Below, piece by piece: positions 18,026 to 26,684 of a DNA stretch of 64,000 nucleotides. Source of the stretch: an uncultured Eubacteriales bacterium (lineage in GTDB: Bacteria > Bacillota > Clostridia > Oscillospirales > Acutalibacteraceae). Within the stretch, counting starts at the first letter, position 1. Each line of letters opens with the position of its first letter. The notes below the pieces were generated by a model that was given only the letters and a program-made list of their open reading frames with translations, did no database searches and had not been told where the DNA came from. The stretch covers positions 186,001-250,000 of the forward strand of contig CAKSDI010000002.1 of NCBI GenBank assembly GCA_934445035.1, in the 5' to 3' direction. The position numbers and the translations under genes were made by a program.

Positions 18026-19183
18026 GTGGCTGAAGAAAAGAGAGATTATTACGATGTCCTCGGAGTGGACAAATCCGTAAACGATGATGATTTAAAAAAA
18101 GCATACAGGAAAGCCGCAAAAAAATATCACCCTGATCTTCATCCGGGTGACGCAGAAGCAGAAAAGAAATTCAAGGAAGTCAACGAGGCTTATGAGGTCC
18201 TTTCAAATAAGGAAAAGCGCGCGAGATACGATCAGTTCGGCCATGCCGGAGTAGACCCGAACTTCTCTGCCGGAGGGCAGGGAGGTTACGGCGGCGGATT
18301 TACCGGAGATTTCGGCGATCTCGGTGATATTTTCAGCTCATTTTTCGGCGGCGGTTTCGGCGGCGGACAGAGAGCCAATCCGAACGCTCCGAGAAGAGGC
18401 AACGACGCCTCCGCGGCGGTAAATGTTTCTTTTGAAGAGGCGGCAAAGGGCTGCAAAAAGACTATAAAGATCACTAAAATCGATAACTGTCCCGATTGCG
18501 GCGGCTCAGGCGCCGAAAAGGGAAGCTCGCCTAAAACCTGTCCCGTTTGCCACGGCAGCGGTCAGGTAACAAGCGTTCAGCGCACTCCTTTCGGTCAGAT
18601 GAGAACACAGCATGTGTGCGATAACTGCAGAGGCAGTGGTAAAATAGTCGATAAGCCGTGCCACACCTGCGCAGGAAAGGGCAGGATAAGGCACACGGTC
18701 GAAAAAACCGTCGAGATCCCTGCGGGAATTGACGACGGACAGATAATTAACCTCCGCGGCGGCGGTGACGCCGGAATTAACGGCGGACCTTCGGGAGATC
18801 TTAGAATAAATGTCAATATGCGCCCGCATCCGTTCTTTGAGCGCAAGGGCTTTGATGTTTATTGCGATATTCCTATCACTTTTGCTCAGGCGGCTTTGGG
18901 TGCCGAGATCACCGTTCCCACGCTTGACGGTAAGGTTAAATTCACTATCCACGAGGGCACACAGCCCGGAGATGAATTTAAGCTAAAGGGCAAGGGAATT
19001 CAGCGCCTTAACTATATCGGCAAAGGCGACGAGTATGTAAAGATAGTTGTGGAAGTGCCTAAAGACCTTTCAAAAGCACAAAAAGAAAAGCTTATGGAAT
19101 TTGACGGCATTACCACCGAAAAGAATTATAAAAAGAAAAAATCTTTTTCTGAAAAGGTAAAAGATTTTCTCGGAGATAAATAA
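18026..19183 (+). CDS. dnaJ: co-chaperone DnaJ
   Basis: 385 aa type I Hsp40. J domain (about 1-72) with H-P-D, Gly/Phe-rich linker (about 75-115), zinc region with four CxxCxGxG-type repeats (C-P-D-C-G-G-S-G, C-P-V-C-H-G-S-G, C-D-N-C-R-G-S-G, C-H-T-C-A-G-K-G), and C-terminal substrate-binding domains. GTG start at 18026 with GGGAG upstream. It is separated from dnaK by a strong hairpin and followed by a terminator, and so ends the heat-shock operon. Confidence 0.97.
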   Translation: MAEEKRDYYDVLGVDKSVNDDDLKKAYRKAAKKYHPDLHPGDAEAEKKFKEVNEAYEVLSNKEKRARYDQFGHAGVDPNFSAGGQGGYGGGFTGDFGDLGDIFSSFFGGGFGGGQRANPNAPRRGNDASAAVNVSFEEAAKGCKKTIKITKIDNCPDCGGSGAEKGSSPKTCPVCHGSGQVTSVQRTPFGQMRTQHVCDNCRGSGKIVDKPCHTCAGKGRIRHTVEKTVEIPAGIDDGQIINLRGGGDAGINGGPSGDLRINVNMRPHPFFERKGFDVYCDIPITFAQAALGAEITVPTLDGKVKFTIHEGTQPGDEFKLKGKGIQRLNYIGKGDEYVKIVVEVPKDLSKAQKEKLMEFDGITTEKNYKKKKSFSEKVKDFLGDK

Positions 19184-19189
19184 AAAGAT

Positions 19190-19228
19190 GGCTGTAAATA
19201 ACTTTCGCTATTTACAGCCGCTTATTTT
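19190..19228 (+). terminator. terminator after dnaJ
   Basis: Eleven-base stem GGCTGTAAATA / TATTTACAGCC (19190-19200 with 19209-19219) followed by GC and a T-rich run. It lies between convergent dnaJ and the hydrolase gene. Confidence 0.88.
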
Positions 19229-19234
19229 TTTATT

Positions 19235-19906
19235 TTAAAACAATTCTTCGCAGATTTCCGGAGTTCTTGTAAAATCTGTTCTGCGCTGGCTCAAAAGCCA
19301 ATCGATTATATCGGTGTTTTCATAGGTATAATCTATTCCGTCATTATGTCCGAGCCCGGGGAGCAGCACAAGCTTAGCGTTTCCTCCGGTCTTATTTATC
19401 GCGTCTACCATAAACTTAGAATATTCCGGAATAACAACAGTATCATTTTCTCCGTGGAAAGCATACACGGGAGTTGTTTTAAGCACGCCTGCTCTCCACG
19501 CCATAGAGCCTCCTGCAACAGGCGCTATCGCAGAGAAGAAATTGTTATAAGTCATAGCCACTGCAAATGTTCCGAAACCGCCCATACTTGAACCCGTAAG
19601 ACAGATCCTGTCTTTTTTAATATCAAATTCCGAAACGGTTTTATCTATGATATCCTTGACCTTTACAACTACATTATCCCACACATACATGGCAGGACAC
19701 TGCAGGCACAGAACCACAGCGTTAAATTCCTTGTTTTTTGCCAATAATTGTGGTATACCGTGTCTTTCCAAGTGCGATATATCTTTTCCGCGCTCTCCCG
19801 CGCCGTGAAGATAGACAAGGAGAGGAAGATCGCGATAGTCATCAGGATAATGAACGGTGTAATTGATCTCATCCGGTTTTTCATTTAAAAATACTTTTTT
19901 ATTCAT
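19235..19906 (-). CDS. alpha/beta hydrolase, esterase/peptidase-like
   Basis: 223 aa alpha/beta hydrolase of the type labelled dienelactone hydrolase or prolyl-oligopeptidase-like esterase. Seen: oxyanion segment Y-L-H-G-A-G-E-R-G, nucleophile elbow G-S-S-M-G (Ser107), Asp in H-G-E-N-D and His in G-L-G-H-N-D. No signal peptide, so cytosolic. ATG at 19906 chosen because GGAGG lies 8 bases upstream; a TTG two codons earlier overlaps the spacer. The substrate is unknown; it resembles the phospholipase/carbohydrate-esterase-like domains of gut Firmicutes. Monocistronic by position. Confidence 0.8.
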   Translation of the reverse strand: MNKKVFLNEKPDEINYTVHYPDDYRDLPLLVYLHGAGERGKDISHLERHGIPQLLAKNKEFNAVVLCLQCPAMYVWDNVVVKVKDIIDKTVSEFDIKKDRICLTGSSMGGFGTFAVAMTYNNFFSAIAPVAGGSMAWRAGVLKTTPVYAFHGENDTVVIPEYSKFMVDAINKTGGNAKLVLLPGLGHNDGIDYTYENTDIIDWLLSQRRTDFTRTPEICEELF

Positions 19907-19969
19907 TTGCAAGGCCTCCGATTATTTTATTAAATTTTAACATATTTTTATTTAAAAGTAAAGTGATTA

Positions 19970-20025
19970 AGTAGAATTGATTTTCTTTTCTCTACTATGA
20001 GTAGAAATGCGGTAGAGGAGTAGAA
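19970..20025 (+). promoter_or_regulatory. AGTAGAA repeat cluster upstream of the GT8 operon
   Basis: AGTAGAA occurs at 19970-19976, 20000-20006 and 20019-20025, with a related GGTAGAG at 20011-20017. An opposite-strand copy gives the palindrome TCTACT-ATG-AGTAGA at 19991-20005. The cluster ends about 12 bases before the -35 of the GT8 promoter and looks like an operator for an unidentified regulator. Confidence 0.4.
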
Positions 20026-20036
20026 TTATTCTTAGA

Positions 20037-20065
20037 TTGACAAAACGCTCAAAAAAAGTTAAAAT
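20037..20065 (+). promoter_or_regulatory. promoter of the GT8/acyltransferase operon
   Basis: TTGACA at 20037-20042 and TAAAAT at 20060-20065 with a 17-base spacer; the first start codon (TTG) is at 20089 behind an AAGGGGTG-type ribosome site. Confidence 0.7.
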
Positions 20066-20088
20066 TACAAAGAAGGGGTGAAAGGGCT

Positions 20089-20901
20089 TTGAATATACTT
20101 TATTGCGGGGATAAAAATATCTCCGGCGGAATTCTTTTAAGCGTGCTCTCATTGCTGGAAAATACAAAAGAAGAGCTTAATATTTTTATTCTTACCGCAA
20201 GTATTGAAAGCCGCAGTCCTATCGGAGAAAATTTCGAAAATAAGCTTAATATAACCTTAAAAAAATATAACCCTCAAAACTTTGCAAAGGTTATCGATGT
20301 AACTGAAATGTTTGCCGATTGCAAACCGGAGGCAAACCTCTCGACGAGATTTACACCCTTTTGTATGCTAAGGCTTTTTGCCGACGAAGTAAAAGAAATT
20401 CCCGATAAAATTCTTTATCTCGATTGCGATGTTTTGGCAAGGAAAGATTTTAAAGAGCTTTACAAAACCGATGTTTCGGAGTTTGAAATATGCGGAGTTC
20501 CCGACAGATACGGAAAGTATTTTTTCGGTCACGCTCCTTTTAAGCACGATTATATAAATTCCGGCGTTTTACTTATAAATATGGATCTTGTAAGAAAGAA
20601 CAAGACTTTTAAAAAGTGCAGGGAGCTTTGCAGAACGAAAAAAATGTTTATGCCGGATCAAACTGCCTTAAATAAGCTTGCCGAAAAAAGGCTGATAAAA
20701 GATATTTTCAATGAGCAGGGAAACCCGAAAGAAGATACTGTTTTTCAGCATTTTACAACAAGATTTATATTTTTCCCTTTTATCAAAACGCAAACTGTTA
20801 AGCCGTGGGATATAAAAGGCGTTCACGAAAAGCTTAAATTGACCGATTATGACGGTCTGTATGATAAATTTCTTAAGGAGAAACAAGATTATGAATTATG
20901 A
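20089..20901 (+). CDS. GT8 family glycosyltransferase
   Basis: 270 aa retaining glycosyltransferase of the GT8 (LgtC/glycogenin) fold, transferring a sugar from a nucleotide donor. N-terminal N-I-L-Y-C-G-D-K-N and the metal-binding D-x-D as L-D-C-D-V-L (112-114), followed by Y-I-N-S-G-V-L-L-I-N-M and D-Q-T-A-L-N; the C-terminal W-D-I-K-G-V-H fits GT8. TTG start with AAGGGGTG upstream. The next gene, a second GT8, overlaps by 11 bases. Acceptor and donor cannot be deduced; a surface glycolipid or polysaccharide is likely given the acyltransferases downstream. Confidence 0.88.
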   Translation: MNILYCGDKNISGGILLSVLSLLENTKEELNIFILTASIESRSPIGENFENKLNITLKKYNPQNFAKVIDVTEMFADCKPEANLSTRFTPFCMLRLFADEVKEIPDKILYLDCDVLARKDFKELYKTDVSEFEICGVPDRYGKYFFGHAPFKHDYINSGVLLINMDLVRKNKTFKKCRELCRTKKMFMPDQTALNKLAEKRLIKDIFNEQGNPKEDTVFQHFTTRFIFFPFIKTQTVKPWDIKGVHEKLKLTDYDGLYDKFLKEKQDYEL

Positions 20902-21841
20902 AATTCCGATTTTTTTCACTGTTGACGATAACTATGCGCCATTCCTCGCCGCCGCAATAAATTCGGCGGTAAAGAATTCCTCTGATAACAGGAAATACAG
21001 GGCGATAGTTTTATATCAGGAATTAAGTCGGGAAAATATTGATAAATTGAGCAAGCTTGCAAAAGATAATTTTTCTGTGGAATTTTATGCTATGAAAAAC
21101 AGCTTTGACGCTATCACCGACAGAATGAGCAATAGGCTTCGCTGCGATTATTTCACGCTTACAATATATTTCAGACTATTTATTCCGCTTATGTTCCCGC
21201 AGTTTGATAAAGGAATATACATTGACAGCGATGTTGTTTTAACATCGGATATAGCAGAGCTTTTTGATATAGATATAAAAGATAATTTTATCGGAGCCTG
21301 CAGGGATTATTCCATTGCGGATGTTCCTCCGCTTGTAAGCTATACTGAAAACGCAGTTGGAGTAAAAGGCGATGAATATATTAATTCCGGCGTTTTACTG
21401 ATGAATTTGAAAAAAATGAGAGATAATGATTTTGAGGGCCATTTCTTAAATCTTTTAAATACCTATCATTTTGACTCCATAGCGCCCGATCAGGATTATA
21501 TCAACGCTATCTGCAACGGAAAAATTCATTACCTTTCTCAGGAATGGGATACTATGCCCGATAGCTCGACACCCGTAGAAAATCCGAAGCTTATTCATTA
21601 TAACCTTTTCTCAAAGCCCTGGTGCTATGACGGCATAAAATATGCCGATGAATTCTTTAAATACGCAAGCGACTGCGGATATATAGAAGAGATAAATGAA
21701 TATAAAAAGAATTATTCCGATGAGCAGAAAAAATCGGATAAGGAGTGCCTTGAGTTGCTTATCAGAAGAGGTACGGAGATTCCCGAAAATGATGTAACAT
21801 TTAAAAAAATGCGTGAAAAAGGAGTTAAAATTCGTTTATGA
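20891..21841 (+). CDS. GT8 family glycosyltransferase (second copy)
   Basis: 316 aa, GT8 family. Opens with P-I-F-F-T-V-D-D-N-Y-A-P-F, D-x-D as D-S-D-V-V-L (112-114), then Y-I-N-S-G-V-L-L-M-N-L and A-P-D-Q-D-Y-I-N-A, and H-Y-N-L-F-S-K-P-W near the end. ATG at 20891 chosen for the AAGGAG 10 bases upstream; an earlier in-frame codon at 20849 lies deep inside the previous gene. It overlaps the previous gene by 11 bases and the next by 4 (ATGA). It differs clearly from the first GT8, so it probably adds a different residue. Confidence 0.88.
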   Translation: MNYEIPIFFTVDDNYAPFLAAAINSAVKNSSDNRKYRAIVLYQELSRENIDKLSKLAKDNFSVEFYAMKNSFDAITDRMSNRLRCDYFTLTIYFRLFIPLMFPQFDKGIYIDSDVVLTSDIAELFDIDIKDNFIGACRDYSIADVPPLVSYTENAVGVKGDEYINSGVLLMNLKKMRDNDFEGHFLNLLNTYHFDSIAPDQDYINAICNGKIHYLSQEWDTMPDSSTPVENPKLIHYNLFSKPWCYDGIKYADEFFKYASDCGYIEEINEYKKNYSDEQKKSDKECLELLIRRGTEIPENDVTFKKMREKGVKIRL

Positions 21842-22704
21842 GCAAAGAAGATAATAGGCTTGAAGTAATAAAAAACATTAAAACCTATTCTGCCCTCGGC
21901 GAATTCCATAATAAGGTTGAAACTAACGATCCGATTCTTTCACAGAGCGAAAGCCGTGAAATTACCGACAGGTATGTTAAAAACCGCAAAAAGCTTTCTT
22001 TCAGATTAAAAAGAGATGCCGCCACAGCCATTGCGAACGCGGCGACCACTGTGATAAACAGGGATACGGAGATTAAAGGCTTGGATAAAATACCCGAAGA
22101 TATAAAAGGTGTGATCATCACAAGCAACCATTTCAGTCCTTTTGAAAACACAGCTATCAGACTGCTTACGAAAAAACTCAATAAAAAGCTTAATATCATC
22201 AGTCAGACGACGAATTTTGCTATGAGCGGAATTGTCGGATTTTTAATGAATTATGCCGATACCGTGCCGATATCTTCAGAGCCGCATTATCTTGCGAGAG
22301 ATTTTTTAAGTATTTTAAAAGAAAAAATCGTGGATAACGGGGAAGCGGTCCTTCTTTATCCCGAACAGGAAATGTGGTATAACTACAGAAAGCCGCGCCC
22401 GCCGAAAAAAGGCGCTTACTATTATTCCGCAAAGCTTAATGTGCCTGTTATTTCCTGCTTTGTAGAGGTTATCGATACAGATAAAAGCTTGAATGATAAT
22501 TTCAAAAAGGTCAAATATGTCCTTCACATTTTAGGCGTTTTGTATCCCGATTTGAGCTTAGGCGCAAAAGGTGCCGCTCAAAAGCTTGCCGATGATGATT
22601 ATAGCTTAAAGATCAAATGCTATGAAGAAGTATACAATAAAAAGCTCGACTATACTTTCGAGCCCTCGGACATAGCCGGTTTTAAGGGTGAAAGCATTGG
22701 ATAA
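21838..22704 (+). CDS. PlsC-like acyltransferase
   Basis: 288 aa member of the lysophospholipid/1-acylglycerol-3-phosphate acyltransferase superfamily. The N-terminal half is basic; the catalytic motif appears as S-N-H-F-S-P-F-E-N (His-x4-Glu instead of the usual Asp). A conserved L-Y-P-E-Q-E-M-W block and K-K-G-A-Y-Y-Y-S-A-K-L-N-V-P-V-I follow, as in PlsC-like proteins. Starts in the ATGA overlap with the second GT8. Likely acylates a lipid or glycolipid intermediate made by the same operon; the substrate is inference. Confidence 0.75.
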   Translation: MSKEDNRLEVIKNIKTYSALGEFHNKVETNDPILSQSESREITDRYVKNRKKLSFRLKRDAATAIANAATTVINRDTEIKGLDKIPEDIKGVIITSNHFSPFENTAIRLLTKKLNKKLNIISQTTNFAMSGIVGFLMNYADTVPISSEPHYLARDFLSILKEKIVDNGEAVLLYPEQEMWYNYRKPRPPKKGAYYYSAKLNVPVISCFVEVIDTDKSLNDNFKKVKYVLHILGVLYPDLSLGAKGAAQKLADDDYSLKIKCYEEVYNKKLDYTFEPSDIAGFKGESIG

Positions 22705-23455
22705 AAGATATTACACCGATTTTTCCGAAGATTTTGATAAAACCAAAAATCAGGATATCAAGCTTGATGATGATTATAAGTTTATAAGAAAAGACTTTTT
22801 ATCAAGATTTTATTCGGCTTTTATCTATGCCGTGGCGGTTATATTTTCTTATCCTTATTGCAGATTTTTTCTTCATATAAGATTTGACGGCAGAAAAAAG
22901 TTAAAAAAATTTAAAAACACCGGCTTTTTTCTTTATGCTAATCACACACAGCCTGTAGGCGATGTTTTCACGCCCGCGCACGCGGCGTTTCCTAAAAGAA
23001 TTTACACTATAGTGAGCGAAGCAAATTACGGAATACCCGTTATAGGAAAAATTCTGCCTTATCTCGGAGCATTGCCGATATTAAAAAGTGTGAGCGGAAT
23101 AAAAGCGCTTACAAAAAGCATAGAAACACGAATTGAAGAGAAAAAGTGCATTGTGATTTATCCCGAGGCGCATGTCTGGGATTATTGCACTTTTATAAGA
23201 CCCTTTGCTGATACTTCTTTTAAATTCCCGGCAAAGCTATCGGTGCCTGTGTTTTCTATGACGGCGGTTTATAAAAAATCTAAAGTTTTTAAAAAGCCTA
23301 AAGCGATATATTATATCGACGGGCCCTTTTATCCCAAAGGTCAGTCATTAAAAGAAAGATCAGAGAGCCTAAAAGATCAGGTTTACGAAAAAATGACTCA
23401 AAGAAGCAAAGAAAGCAATTTTAAATATATAGAGTATATAAAAAAAGAGATATGA
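22697..23455 (+). CDS. PlsC-like acyltransferase (second copy)
   Basis: 252 aa with this start, same superfamily as the gene before. A hydrophobic segment (about 36-55, F-I-Y-A-V-A-V-I-F-S-Y) is followed by A-N-H-T-Q-P-V-G-D (His and Asp spaced by five, one more than canonical HX4D), and V-I-Y-P-E-A-H-V-W-D-Y-C and A-K-L-S-V-P-V-F. Start uncertain: TTG at 22697 has AAGGGTG 6 bases upstream, while GTG at 22688 is in frame but poorly spaced. It overlaps the previous gene by 8 bases and is the last gene of the operon. Confidence 0.72.
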   Translation: MDKRYYTDFSEDFDKTKNQDIKLDDDYKFIRKDFLSRFYSAFIYAVAVIFSYPYCRFFLHIRFDGRKKLKKFKNTGFFLYANHTQPVGDVFTPAHAAFPKRIYTIVSEANYGIPVIGKILPYLGALPILKSVSGIKALTKSIETRIEEKKCIVIYPEAHVWDYCTFIRPFADTSFKFPAKLSVPVFSMTAVYKKSKVFKKPKAIYYIDGPFYPKGQSLKERSESLKDQVYEKMTQRSKESNFKYIEYIKKEI

Positions 23456-23456
23456 T

Positions 23457-24137
23457 TCATATCTCTTTTAATTTTTTTAAATATTTCTTTTTCTCATCAT
23501 CAATTCTGAAGCTTTCTAAAGCTTTTTGAATGGTTTTATTATGAACCCATTTTGATAATTTTCTTTCCTTAAGATATTTTAAAGCCTCGTCGTATCTAAA
23601 ACTAAGCGCAGTTGCGAAATACCAGGCTATCATCATATTAATATAATATTCATCACAGCATTTTTCGCAGGCAAGCTTAAGATACTCTGGGTCAAAATCT
23701 TCTTTCAGATAAAAGCCCATAAGTGTTCCTATCGCATAGCGTACGGTATAGGTTTTATCCGAATCAAGCCAGCTTTTAATATATTCTAAAAGCTTATTCT
23801 TATTCTTTTCAAAACATTTCGGCCTTTTAATATCGCAGGTAGCCCAATTATCGATTTGTGGAAGGAAAAGATCGATCTTTTCGACGCATTCGTCAAAATT
23901 CTTTATTTCATTTAAAAGCAAAAGATGAAGATTATTTTCTTCATAATATTTATGGGGAAGAGAGGAAAGGAAAGTATCTTTATCCTTCGAATTTTTAAAG
24001 TCTTTTTCAAAGCTTTTAAGCACAGGCATTCTTATTCCTATAACTTTTTCCTCATCATAACCCGGCATAAGTCGTAAATGGAATTTTTTATAATCCTCGT
24101 CTTTTATTTTGAATAATTCTTTTTGAAGTTCTGTCAT
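23457..24137 (-). CDS. AlkD-like DNA alkylation repair protein
   Basis: 226 aa, all-helical HEAT-repeat protein of the AlkC/AlkD family, DNA glycosylases that excise positively charged alkylated bases. Family features: M-P-G-Y-D-E-E-K-V-I-G-I-R-M-P-x-L near the N-terminus, L-P-H-K-Y-Y-E-E-N-N-L-H and N-W-A-T-C-D, W-x-F-A-T-A. It is the last gene of the minus-strand operon, its ATG overlapping the permease stop by 4 bases, and converges on the acyltransferase with one base between stops. Confidence 0.87.
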   Translation of the reverse strand: MTELQKELFKIKDEDYKKFHLRLMPGYDEEKVIGIRMPVLKSFEKDFKNSKDKDTFLSSLPHKYYEENNLHLLLLNEIKNFDECVEKIDLFLPQIDNWATCDIKRPKCFEKNKNKLLEYIKSWLDSDKTYTVRYAIGTLMGFYLKEDFDPEYLKLACEKCCDEYYINMMIAWYFATALSFRYDEALKYLKERKLSKWVHNKTIQKALESFRIDDEKKKYLKKLKEI

Positions 24138-25033
24138 TTCTTTTTCCTTTTAACGCAAAGATTAAGAATGATATAAACGCCTATCAAAACCAATACGGCA
24201 AGAAAGACTATTAAAAACATCGTGCTTAATTTTACTTTTTCTCCGTCTATGTACAAGTTGCAGTCAATAGAGTCTTTAATCATTTCTATATCCTTGCTGT
24301 AAAAACCGACATTTTTCATTTCTTCATAAACGCCTCTTAAAGAATGGTTTCTTATAAGGCTTGTGCCGTAAGTTCCGGGGAGAAGCATAAGAACCTTTTT
24401 AAGAGCGTCGGAGAAAGAATAGATAGGCATATAAGCTCCGCAGATAAATCCGTAACCCGCGCTGACTATAGTTCCCACGGCTGAAATCTGCCCCTGAGAG
24501 GATAAGAAAAAGTTAATTATGCTTGAAAGCGCCGTTCCGAACAATACAAGAAGAACTATATCACCGAAGATAAGAAAGATATCCTTTACGGTGAAAAACC
24601 AACCCACCTGAGATAAATATACAAGCGAAACCAGGAAAGCCACACTGCAAACAAGCAGGGAAGAAATAAATGTTGCGATATAGTAGCTCATTGAAAGCAC
24701 AGAGTTTTTAACCGGACTGATAGTAAGATCGGATCTGACTCCGCTTGCCTTATCCGATACCATTACCATATTGCAGCAAAAAGATACGGTTATACAGCTT
24801 ACTGCTAAAAGCGATGAGAAAAGCTGTGCACCCACAGTTCCGTCTATCAGCTTATCCGCCACCTTTACTCCGACGGGGAGCGCCGACACAAAGCTTTCGC
24901 GGTAAACCTTATTTAAAAATGTTGCATAGAGCACAAGCAAAATGATAGGCGTTATAAGAGAGGAAAAAAACGCGCCTTTATCTTTAAAATATAATTTGCT
25001 GTTTCTCACGGTTAAATTATAAAGGCCTGTCAT
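24134..25033 (-). CDS. ABC-2 type transporter permease
   Basis: 299 aa membrane protein with about six hydrophobic segments, one near residue 25 and the rest from about 95, and a larger external loop after the first. The arrangement and motifs such as V-S-D-K-A-S-G-V-R-S-D-L and F-I-C-G-A-Y-M-P fit ABC-2 permeases. It pairs with the ATPase upstream, whose stop shares a base with this start (TAATG). Likely exports a drug, lipid or peptide; the substrate is not evident. The last residues K-R-K-K-K are basic and cytoplasmic. Confidence 0.87.
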   Translation of the reverse strand: MTGLYNLTVRNSKLYFKDKGAFFSSLITPIILLVLYATFLNKVYRESFVSALPVGVKVADKLIDGTVGAQLFSSLLAVSCITVSFCCNMVMVSDKASGVRSDLTISPVKNSVLSMSYYIATFISSLLVCSVAFLVSLVYLSQVGWFFTVKDIFLIFGDIVLLVLFGTALSSIINFFLSSQGQISAVGTIVSAGYGFICGAYMPIYSFSDALKKVLMLLPGTYGTSLIRNHSLRGVYEEMKNVGFYSKDIEMIKDSIDCNLYIDGEKVKLSTMFLIVFLAVLVLIGVYIILNLCVKRKKK

Positions 25034-25944
25034 TATCTTTCCTCCTCATTCGGCTTTTTGCCTGTTGCCGCTAAAAATACATCGTCCATTTTTCCTTTTA
25101 CTATCTCATAATCCGTAAATATTTCGGGGTGAGAGAGAATAAGGCTCGTTGCGGCGGCGGTGTTTTCAACCTCGATTTTAAATCCTCCGGGTATAGAAGA
25201 ATAATTTTTGCCTAATTTTTTGATATCCTCTTCTTTTACGGAATAAAGGGAAATAAAATCTCCCGAATACTTGTTTTTAAGCTCGAGCGGCGTGCCCTTT
25301 GCGGCAATTTTTCCGCCGTCGATTATAAGAACATAGTCGGCGTCGGCAGCCTCTTCCATATAATGAGTTGTTAAAATAACGGTCATTTTCGTCTTTTGCC
25401 TTAAATTGGCTAAGAATTCCCAGAGCTGTTTTCTCGTCTGGGGGTCAAGCCCTGTCGTAGGCTCGTCTAAAATAAGGATTTTAGGCTTATGGAAAAGGGC
25501 GCGCGCAATATCCGCTCTTCTTCGCTGTCCGCCCGAAAGCTTTGAAACAGGTCGGTTTAAAAAGCTTTTAAAATCAAGCTCTTTCGATAATTCGTCAAGT
25601 CTTTTTTTGAATTCATTGCCCGTTATTCCGTATAAAGCCGCGCGGAATTTTAAATTATCCTTAACGCTGAGTGAACCGTCTAAAAGCGAGTTCTGAAAAA
25701 CCACTCCGAGGTCTTTTGAAATATTTTTAAATCCCTTATCGATATTTTCGGAACAGATGCTTATTTCACCCGTATCTTTTTCAAGAAGTCCGCAAAGTAT
25801 CGAAATGGTAGTTGATTTTCCCGCACCGTTAACCCCCAAAAAGGCGAAAAGCTGACCTTCGTCAACATAAAATGAAAGATCTGATACTGCTTTAACATCC
25901 GAAAACGATTTGCTTAGATTTTTAATTTCTATAATATGTTCCAT
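25033..25944 (-). CDS. ABC transporter ATP-binding protein
   Basis: 303 aa ATPase for the adjacent ABC-2 permease. Walker A G-V-N-G-A-G-K-S-T, signature L-S-G-G-Q-R-R-R, Walker B L-I-L-D-E-P-T-T-G-L-D-P, switch T-T-H-Y-M-E-E-A. The C-terminal extension of about 80 residues with D-D-V-F-L-A-A-T-G is typical of the DrrA/NatA-like drug and lipid exporter group. It starts 14 bases after the thioesterase stop in the minus-strand operon. Confidence 0.92.
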   Translation of the reverse strand: MEHIIEIKNLSKSFSDVKAVSDLSFYVDEGQLFAFLGVNGAGKSTTISILCGLLEKDTGEISICSENIDKGFKNISKDLGVVFQNSLLDGSLSVKDNLKFRAALYGITGNEFKKRLDELSKELDFKSFLNRPVSKLSGGQRRRADIARALFHKPKILILDEPTTGLDPQTRKQLWEFLANLRQKTKMTVILTTHYMEEAADADYVLIIDGGKIAAKGTPLELKNKYSGDFISLYSVKEEDIKKLGKNYSSIPGGFKIEVENTAAATSLILSHPEIFTDYEIVKGKMDDVFLAATGKKPNEEER

Positions 25945-25958
25945 TATCTTCTCCGCAT

Positions 25959-26675
25959 TTAAAATTTTATTTCACAGGTGAAAGCGCGCTCGTTTGAAGA
26001 AGAAATACCGTTAACAAAATATGTATTTTCTTCTTTTGATACTTCGAGCGAAAGCTCCTCATAAGGCATAACCTCGCTGTGATAATCAATACCGAAAGAA
26101 ATATAATTTGATTTTTCAGGAGCCATTGCATTTAAAGCGATATCTGCATATTTAATATTGTTTATATGCCCGTTAGCGTCGGTTTCGCAAAATCCGGGAA
26201 CACATTTTACCGATTTTATAATGGTTTCATCAGGAGTGATACGCTTTAATTTCGGCTCTGTGGCGATCTCGTCGATAAATTCTGCGTTTTCGGGATATAT
26301 GCCGATAGGCCTTACAGGTTTCCTCGTGCTTTTATCTATTACTATCCAATCGGAGCTTCCGCGGATAAGAGTTTCACCTAAAGCGTTTGTCATTAAATAT
26401 TCTCTTCTGCAAATAATGCCTTTGGGATTTAAAGGCCAGGTCTTTATTTTCACATCGGAATATTTTTGTGGCATTTTATCAATATAAATTTTTGTTCTTG
26501 CTACTACCCATAAAAGACCTTTTTTATCAAGATCGTTAAACCCGGCTCCTGTCATTTCCGCGTGAAGAGCGGCTATATCCTGAAAAAGATCGAGAACTGC
26601 GCTCGGCTTTATATTGGAAAACCTGTCAAAATCAGATAATCTTAAATAATAATCCTTTGAAAATTCAAGTTTCAT
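25959..26675 (-). CDS. acyl-ACP thioesterase family protein
   Basis: 238 aa double hot-dog protein of the acyl-ACP thioesterase (FatA/FatB-like) family, releasing fatty acids from acyl carrier protein. N-terminal half with Y-L-R-L-S-D-F-D-R and G-x-L-W-V-V-A-R-T-K-I-Y-I-D-K-M-P; W-x-V-I-D-K-S-T-R-K-P-V-R-P; the C-terminal half carries D-A-N-G-H-I-N-N-I-K-Y, the position of the catalytic Asn/His in this family. Second gene of the operon, 9 bases after the ProXp-like gene. Why it sits with an exporter is unclear; a lipid-related substrate is possible. Confidence 0.85.
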   Translation of the reverse strand: MKLEFSKDYYLRLSDFDRFSNIKPSAVLDLFQDIAALHAEMTGAGFNDLDKKGLLWVVARTKIYIDKMPQKYSDVKIKTWPLNPKGIICRREYLMTNALGETLIRGSSDWIVIDKSTRKPVRPIGIYPENAEFIDEIATEPKLKRITPDETIIKSVKCVPGFCETDANGHINNIKYADIALNAMAPEKSNYISFGIDYHSEVMPYEELSLEVSKEENTYFVNGISSSNERAFTCEIKF

Positions 26676-26684
26676 ATCTTTCTC

